Positions 13,501-18,207 of a DNA stretch of 18,207 nt are shown one piece after another (position 1 is the stretch's first letter; each line of letters begins with the position of its first letter). The notes beneath the pieces were generated by a model, which made no database searches, had not been told where the DNA came from, and saw only the letters and a list, made by a program, of their open reading frames with translations. The position numbers were made by a program, and so were the translations under genes. This DNA comes from Microcaldota archaeon (lineage in GTDB: Archaea > Micrarchaeota > Micrarchaeia > Micrarchaeales > Micrarchaeaceae): positions 1 to 18,207 of the forward strand of contig JAJZJI010000016.1 of the NCBI GenBank assembly GCA_021828345.1, written 5' to 3'.

Positions 13501-14880
13501 ATGAAAACTAGAAAGGAACATGATATACTTGGAGATATCGAAGTGCCATATGATTCTTATTATGGTTCTGAAACGCAACGCGCACTCGAAAATTTTAATA
13601 TATCAGGAGTACACGTAAGTTTTGAGATTATAAGAGCATATGCTATAATAAAGAAAGGCGCAGCTATTGCCAATATGAAAAGTGGCGCTTTGGATAGAAT
13701 AATTGGAAAATCTATAATTAGAGCATGTGATGAGATACTTGAGGGTAAGCTTTCTGATCAATTTAAAATTGATGTATTTCAGGCGGGTGCTGGAACAAAT
13801 ACAAACATGAATGTCAACGAAGTAATAGCAAACAGGGCGCTAGAACTATTAAAAAAGAAACGTGGTTCATACAATATAATAAACCCTAATGATCACGTTA
13901 ATATGGGGCAATCTACAAATGATACGTACCACACTGCAATGAATATAGCATTAGTGCTACTAATTAAAAACAGCCTGCTTCCAGATATTAAATCCCTAAA
14001 AGAGGCATTAAATAAAAAGGCAAATAATTTTAAAAATATAATAAAAGTAGGCAGAACACATCTGCAAGATGCGGTGCCCATTAGTTTAGGTGATGAATTT
14101 TCAGGATATGCTTCTTCAATGCAAGAGATTATTGAACATTTAAATTATGCGATAACAAAACTTTCAAATGTTCCTATAGGAGGGACCGCTGTTGGAACAG
14201 GGCTTAATGCAAAGTCTGATTATAAGAAGAATATTTTAAATGAAATAAATATATTAACCAAACATAAATTTTCTGGCAACAAAAACATATTTTCTGGTAT
14301 GCAAAATCCAATTGAGGAGCTTTTGTTATCTGGAATACTTAAGACTGCGGCAATAGAAGTAAGTAAAATAGCAAATGATTTTAGATTATTAGGCTCTGGA
14401 CCAAGATCTAGTATATCTGAAATTACATTGCCAGCTGTGCAGCCAGGATCATCTATAATGCCAGGTAAAATAAACCCTAGCATAGCAGAGATGATGAATA
14501 TGGCATGCTTTCATTTAATAGGTGCATGTAGCACAGTGGAATGGGCAGTAGGAGGCGCACAGCTTGAGCTTAATGTGTTTATGCCAATTATTTCATTCGA
14601 ATTAATATCGTCAATAAAAATATTTTCCAATGCTATAAAAACATTTGATAAAAAATGTGTAGTGGGTATAAAACCAAACATTGCAAGTATAAATGCACAC
14701 CTAAAATCTAATCTCTCAATTGTCACAGCATTGACGCCATATATTGGCTACCAGAAGGCATCAGAAATTGCAATACGTGCATATAAAGAAAATAGCAGCA
14801 TAATAGATGTGTGCATGCGCATGCATATACTAGACAAAAATAAGCTTAATGAGATACTTGATCCTAAGAATATGATATAA
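13501..14880 (+). CDS. fumC: Class II fumarate hydratase (FumC/AspA superfamily)
   Basis: This 459-residue enzyme interconverts fumarate and malate. Superfamily motifs: GTNTNMNVNEVIANRA (98-113), NPNDHVNMGQSTNDT (128-142), GRTHLQDAVP (184-193) with catalytic-region H187, and the signature loop GSSIMPGKINP (316-326) with S317/S318 matching the catalytic serine of E. coli FumC. The sister enzyme aspartate ammonia-lyase shares most of these. The Ser after INP (NPS, near the fumarase NPT and unlike the lyase NPV), QLELNVF and CVVGIKPN favour fumarase, as does the neighbouring sdh operon. The C-terminal extra domain of about 60 residues is present. Aspartase remains the main alternative. The next gene begins on the base after its stop. 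Confidence 0.82.
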   Translation: MKTRKEHDILGDIEVPYDSYYGSETQRALENFNISGVHVSFEIIRAYAIIKKGAAIANMKSGALDRIIGKSIIRACDEILEGKLSDQFKIDVFQAGAGTNTNMNVNEVIANRALELLKKKRGSYNIINPNDHVNMGQSTNDTYHTAMNIALVLLIKNSLLPDIKSLKEALNKKANNFKNIIKVGRTHLQDAVPISLGDEFSGYASSMQEIIEHLNYAITKLSNVPIGGTAVGTGLNAKSDYKKNILNEINILTKHKFSGNKNIFSGMQNPIEELLLSGILKTAAIEVSKIANDFRLLGSGPRSSISEITLPAVQPGSSIMPGKINPSIAEMMNMACFHLIGACSTVEWAVGGAQLELNVFMPIISFELISSIKIFSNAIKTFDKKCVVGIKPNIASINAHLKSNLSIVTALTPYIGYQKASEIAIRAYKENSSIIDVCMRMHILDKNKLNEILDPKNMI

Positions 14881-15810
14881 GTGAGTATAGTGGATAACGA
14901 ATACATGCTTGCAAGATTGTACAAAGAAGAGAGCATGCATGCCGAATTATATAGAAGATTAAGCATTAGGGAAAAAGATGTGGAGTTAAAGAATATATTA
15001 AATAAATTGTATAATTTTGAAAATAATAACAAAAAGTTATGGGAGACTATTATAAAAAAACGCGCAGCATATAGCATATTTTTTGTTAATATTTTAATTA
15101 CCCTATTTATCTTTGTAAAACATACACTTGGAGTCTCTATGGCCATAAAGATGATTGAATATAGGGAGATATCATTTCATAGAAAATTAAATAACATAAG
15201 CCCGCAATTGCTCGATAAAAAAAGACGCAACATATTAAATAAAATAGAAAAAAACCAAAAAACCAAAGAGGAGCCGTTTGAGAATAGCATAATGAATAGG
15301 AGTAATGTTATAAAAAATATAAGAGATGTCACATTTGGAATGAATGATGGGCTCGTTGAGGTACTTGCGGCAACTGTTGGTCTTGGCGCTGCACTGCAAA
15401 ATCCGATATTAGTATTAGTTGGCGGCTTAATAATTGCGGTTTCTGGCACGTTATCAATGACTGGAGGCGCATACATATCCACAGATTATGAAGAAAATAT
15501 AAATATTAATAAAAAAAGAGCTAAAAGCACAGCGCGCATATCCGCCATATACGTAGGTGTATTCTACTTTTTAGGCGCAATATTTCCGTTGTTACCATTC
15601 ATTTTAGGGTATAGCGGATTTATTGCTATTTTACTCTCTATAATATTTACTACAATAGTTCTATCGATTGTGGCTACCATAATAGCCATAATAACAAATG
15701 TAAGCATAACAAGAAAGGTTGGTATGACACTTGGTATATCACTTGGCGCCGCATTTGGAACCATAATACTTGGATATCTGGCAAGACACTTCTTTAAGAT
15801 AAGCGCCTAA
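14881..15810 (+). CDS. CCC1/VIT1-family Fe/Mn transporter with ferritin-like N-terminal domain
   Basis: This 309-residue protein combines an N-terminal ferritin/rubrerythrin-like helical domain (about 1-130) with a VIT1/CCC1 transport domain (about 140-309). The first part has acidic and His residues in YKEESMHAELY (14-24), then E47 and E55, and a semi-hydrophobic stretch 64-90 as in archaeal relatives. The second part has the hallmark IRDVTFGMNDGLVEVLAATVG (147-167, with D156-G157 and E160), SGTLSMTGGAYIS, and about five membrane helices. Relatives export or sequester Fe2+ and Mn2+. The GTG start at 14881 abuts the fumarase stop (TAAGTG), with GTG 14890 as an alternative, so translation is probably coupled. 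Iron handling suits the iron-sulfur proteins encoded upstream. Confidence 0.85.
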   Translation: MSIVDNEYMLARLYKEESMHAELYRRLSIREKDVELKNILNKLYNFENNNKKLWETIIKKRAAYSIFFVNILITLFIFVKHTLGVSMAIKMIEYREISFHRKLNNISPQLLDKKRRNILNKIEKNQKTKEEPFENSIMNRSNVIKNIRDVTFGMNDGLVEVLAATVGLGAALQNPILVLVGGLIIAVSGTLSMTGGAYISTDYEENININKKRAKSTARISAIYVGVFYFLGAIFPLLPFILGYSGFIAILLSIIFTTIVLSIVATIIAIITNVSITRKVGMTLGISLGAAFGTIILGYLARHFFKISA

Positions 15811-15843
15811 TTACACTAAAATGAATATACGATACAACAGACA

Positions 15844-15856
15844 CTTTATATATTTT
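15844..15856 (+). promoter_or_regulatory. TATA box for the UPF0147-PolD operon
   Basis: CTTTATATATTTT is centred about 50 nt before the ATG at 15901. A start 26 nt downstream leaves a leader of about 25 nt that carries the strong ribosome binding site. A second A/T element, TTATATAC, lies at about 15864-15871. Confidence 0.5.
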
Positions 15857-15885
15857 CTTTATGTTATATACAAGACACTAACTTA

Positions 15886-15894
15886 GAGGAGGTG
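15886..15894 (+). promoter_or_regulatory. Strong Shine-Dalgarno of the UPF0147 gene
   Basis: GAGGAGGTG, nearly a full match to the 16S rRNA tail, ends 6 nt before the ATG at 15901. It is the best ribosome binding site in the window and excludes the in-frame GTG at 15892, which lies inside it. Confidence 0.8.
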
Positions 15895-15900
15895 CTAATT

Positions 15901-16164
15901 ATGGAAAATGAGGAGTTAGCTAAAAAGATATCAGAGATAACAAAACAAATGGAGAATATTGCTACGGACCCGACAGTGCCAAAGAACGTTAGAACTGCAG
16001 TATCTGAGGCTAAGGGGAAATTAAATGCTGAAGGCACTTATACAGTAAGGATATCTGGGGCTATATATTGCATTGACAATATTAGCAATGATATAAATCT
16101 GCCTGCCCAGGCTAGGACAATGATATGGCATATACTTAGTATGCTTGAATCATTGAAGGGCTAA
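15901..16164 (+). CDS. UPF0147 family protein
   Basis: This 87-residue helical protein matches the archaeal UPF0147 family over its whole length. Characteristic parts are MENIATDPTVPKNVR (about 17-31), AVSEAKGKL, and DINLPAQARTMIWHILSMLE (about 64-83, quoted as NLPAQARTMIWHILS). There is no membrane segment and no catalytic motif; the function is unknown. The unusually strong Shine-Dalgarno suggests it is made in large amounts. DP1 of PolD starts 6 nt after its stop, so the two are co-transcribed. Confidence 0.88.
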   Translation: MENEELAKKISEITKQMENIATDPTVPKNVRTAVSEAKGKLNAEGTYTVRISGAIYCIDNISNDINLPAQARTMIWHILSMLESLKG

Positions 16165-16170
16165 TATAAC

Positions 16171-17685
16171 ATGGCTGGTCATGACATTAAAATTGAGCTT
16201 GTAAAAAAGCTTTCAAAAGTAAATATCATACTTAGCGCTGATTTTGATGATAGTATAATTGGCAATATTGACCTAGATGTAATTGTTGAAAAAATAATAG
16301 AACTAAAAAAAGATACGCCAATGCTTAAAATCGCTACAAATGAGGATATCAAAAATATTGTTGACCTCATAAAAAAAGAACTTATGCAAAAAGCACCGTT
16401 GCCAATAGAAGTGAATAGGTCAAGCACATTCAAGCCAATTGCGGAAGAATTCGAAGCAGAATATAAAATAATGAATAAAGGCAAGGATAGAACGGGAGGG
16501 ACCGTATCTGATTTTGTAGTCTATTTTAATGATAGGCTTAATGCGATTAGAGATATATTTGCAACACATAGAAAATATTCAATAACACACAATCTTGAAA
16601 CACTTAAAAATTATACTGATGGTAGAGAAGTCGTTATTGTAGGTATAGTCTCAAATAAAATAACCACAAAAAATGGAAATATAATGGTTGTTATAGAGGA
16701 TGAAACGGACGAGTCCAAAATAATGTTTATGAATAATCCAAATAATGAACTAAAAAAATTATTTGAAAACGCATCTAAAATAATAAATGATGAAATTATT
16801 GCGATACGTGGAAAAATTTCCGGACCATTTATAATAGCACGTGAACTTTTATGGCCAGATATTCCAATAAAAGAGAGAAAGACTATAACAGAGGATATTG
16901 CTGTTGCCTTAATATCGGATACACACATAGGCAGTAAGCTATTTATGGAAAAAAATTTTTCACGTATGTTAAAATGGTTAAATGGCAACATTGATACAAA
17001 ATCCAAAGAGCTTGCAGGAAAAATAAAATATATGATAGTGGGAGGAGATATCGCTGATGGTATTGGAGTATATCCAGGACATGATAGAGATCTTGCGATT
17101 TTAGATATATACAAACAATATGACGTATTTGCGAATTTCCTCAATGAAATACCAGAGTATATACAGGTATTTGTACTGCCGGGCAACCATGATGCTGTTC
17201 AAAAATCTGAACCGCAACCAGAACTTGGCAGTGATTTAATAAATGTAAAGCTTGACAATGTACATTTTGTCCCAAATCCTAATTATATATCTGTGCATGG
17301 TCTTGAAATATTAACATATCATGGCACATCGCTTGATTCGATTATAAGATCAATACCTAATATGAGCTATGCGAAACCAGAAAGTGCAATGATTGAAATA
17401 CTAAAAAGAAGGCACCTATCCCCAATTTATGGTGGCAATACAATAGTTCCTACAAGATATGATACACTAGTAATAGATACCGTTCCAGACATATTACACA
17501 TGGGCCATATACACAAAAATGGGATTGGAGAGTATCATGGAGTACAAATAGTAAATAGTGGCACATTTCAAGACAGAACAGAATATCAAATAAAACAGGG
17601 ACATATACCTACACCATGTAATGTTCCTATATTTGAAATGAAAAAGTATAATTTTACCACAATAGATTTCAACAGTGAATTTTAA
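16171..17685 (+). CDS. polB: DNA polymerase D small subunit DP1 (3'-5' exonuclease)
   Basis: This 504-residue DP1 is the proofreading subunit of PolD. After a variable N-terminal region (1-145) comes an OB fold (about 150-230, with EVVIVGIVSNK and IIAIRGKISGP). The calcineurin-like phosphodiesterase domain follows, with every metal ligand motif present: D250-T-H252 (SDTHIGS), GGDIADG (291-297), PGNHD (337-341), YHGTS with H384, and GHIH (445-448). The exonuclease should therefore be active, unlike the eukaryotic B-subunits of this family. Its stop overlaps the DP2 start (TAATG), the usual coupling for a two-subunit enzyme. Confidence 0.95.
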   Translation: MAGHDIKIELVKKLSKVNIILSADFDDSIIGNIDLDVIVEKIIELKKDTPMLKIATNEDIKNIVDLIKKELMQKAPLPIEVNRSSTFKPIAEEFEAEYKIMNKGKDRTGGTVSDFVVYFNDRLNAIRDIFATHRKYSITHNLETLKNYTDGREVVIVGIVSNKITTKNGNIMVVIEDETDESKIMFMNNPNNELKKLFENASKIINDEIIAIRGKISGPFIIARELLWPDIPIKERKTITEDIAVALISDTHIGSKLFMEKNFSRMLKWLNGNIDTKSKELAGKIKYMIVGGDIADGIGVYPGHDRDLAILDIYKQYDVFANFLNEIPEYIQVFVLPGNHDAVQKSEPQPELGSDLINVKLDNVHFVPNPNYISVHGLEILTYHGTSLDSIIRSIPNMSYAKPESAMIEILKRRHLSPIYGGNTIVPTRYDTLVIDTVPDILHMGHIHKNGIGEYHGVQIVNSGTFQDRTEYQIKQGHIPTPCNVPIFEMKKYNFTTIDFNSEF

Positions 17686-18182
17686 TGGACATAGATGAAT
17701 ATTTTAAAACGCTCTCAGACTATTTGGATAGAGTATATAGCATCGCAAGTAATGCACGACAAAAAGGTTATGACCCAGAAACATTTGTTGAGATAAAACC
17801 CGCACCAGATATTGCGTCTAGGGTCGAAGGTATAATAGGACTTGAGGGCATTGCGGATGTAATTAGATCAAAGAGCGCAAAAACAAGGCAAGAATTAGCA
17901 TTTGAGATGGTGCGTGAAATTTGCACAAATAGCAAATTCAATATGCAATTAGAGGATAGATTAACGCTCGCAATACGTATAGGGTTAACGGTATTAACAG
18001 AGGGCATATTGGTCGCACCTACTGAAGGATTCCAAAAAGCGACAATCCATAAAAGCCTTGATGGCTCAGATTATCTTGCGGTTCTTTATGCGGGACCTAT
18101 ACGTGGGGCAGGAGGCACAGGAGCCGCGTTATCTGTTGCTCTTGCGGATCTTGCAAGAAAATTAGTGAATATTGGGGAGTAA
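17685..18182 (+). CDS. polC: DNA polymerase D large subunit DP2, N-terminal part only, ends at TAA
   Basis: These 165 residues match the DP2 N-terminus in order: EYFKTLSDYLDRVYSIASNAR (5-25), DPETFVEIKPAPDIASRVEGIIG (30-52, both quoted only in part elsewhere), LTEGILVAPTEG (104-115), and YAGPIRGAGGTGAALSVALAD (135-155). DP2 is normally well over 1000 residues and holds the polymerase active site far downstream. The frame meets TAA at 18180-18182, where relatives continue with an aromatic residue and then Lys (GLDRFKP in Pyrococcus). After the TAA the same frame reads KAQKVEKE, which looks like the expected charged helix. So this may be a truncated or split gene, a substitution of TAT/TAC to TAA, or a sequencing error. 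Confidence 0.85.
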   Translation: MDIDEYFKTLSDYLDRVYSIASNARQKGYDPETFVEIKPAPDIASRVEGIIGLEGIADVIRSKSAKTRQELAFEMVREICTNSKFNMQLEDRLTLAIRIGLTVLTEGILVAPTEGFQKATIHKSLDGSDYLAVLYAGPIRGAGGTGAALSVALADLARKLVNIGE

Positions 18183-18207
18183 AAAGCGCAAAAAGTTGAA
18201 AAGGAAA

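Noticed and set aside
13501..14880. Aspartate ammonia-lyase instead of fumarase
   Set aside because: NPS after the GSSIMPGK loop, QLELNVF and CVVGIKPN, plus the sdh context, favour fumarase; aspartase is kept only as an alternative.
14748..15146. 132-codon minus-strand ORF across fumC and the transporter
   Set aside because: It runs antisense to two recognised genes and shows no motif.
15782..15879. CAAGACACT at 15782-15790 and 15871-15879, with AGACACT at 15839-15845, as possible operator repeats
   Set aside because: One copy is inside the transporter coding end, spacing is irregular, and short repeats are expected by chance.
16611..17186. 191-codon minus-strand ORF inside DP1
   Set aside because: It is a shadow of the well-supported DP1 frame, with no family motif and low-complexity Ser/Ile composition.
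1..18207. CRISPR array, insertion sequence, transposase or integrase
   Set aside because: No regularly spaced repeats, terminal inverted repeats or recombinase motifs were seen on either strand.

Overview
The window is archaeal chromosomal DNA, AT-rich by eye. The evidence is the two subunits of the archaeal replicative polymerase PolD, a UPF0147 protein (an archaeal family), GatCAB next to tRNA-Asn, a tRNA-Tyr with C1-G72 and a 28-nt intron in a bulge-helix-bulge fold, TATA boxes about 26 nt upstream of many starts, and GGTG-type ribosome binding sites at internal genes. The mix of a TCA-cycle segment with compact, overlapping genes would fit a small-genome acidophile-type lineage such as Micrarchaeota/Parvarchaeota. 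That lineage is an inference; the sequence alone does not settle it.

Layout. 1-2025 (minus): the first 675 residues of a polytopic membrane AAA+ ATPase whose C-terminus lies outside the window. 2145-5609 (plus): a translation block made of tRNA-Tyr (with intron), gatC-gatA-gatB, tRNA-Asn and tRNA-Asp. GatCAB in archaea converts Asp-tRNA(Asn) to Asn-tRNA(Asn), so the enzyme lies directly beside its substrate tRNA and the cognate Asp tRNA. 5610-8516: an AT-richer accessory stretch just after tRNA-Asp. It holds a short tRNA-like relic, a bacterial-looking DUF1801 protein, and three minus-strand genes: a YdjM-like membrane protein, a SET-domain methyltransferase, and a protein resembling the helical domain of 5-hmdU DNA kinase / thymine pyrophosphorylases from phage DNA hypermodification systems.

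8649-13186 (plus): an amidohydrolase, a 66-aa orphan, then sdhA-sdhB-sdhC and a 54-aa two-helix membrane protein that is probably a second Sdh anchor. 13183-13404 (minus): a small zinc-ribbon-like protein whose stop overlaps that of the 54-aa gene. 13501-15810: a class II fumarase followed without a gap by a CCC1/VIT1 iron/manganese transporter with a ferritin-like N-terminus. Succinate dehydrogenase and fumarase together run succinate to fumarate to malate (or the reverse), and the iron transporter suits the Fe-S demand of Sdh.

15901-18182 (plus): UPF0147, the PolD small subunit DP1 with an intact phosphodiesterase active site, and the PolD large subunit DP2. The DP2 frame hits TAA after 165 residues, inside a conserved region of a protein normally well over 1000 residues. 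This is the most puzzling feature of the window. Except for the open-ended genes at both edges, no stretch longer than 300 bases lacks a gene.
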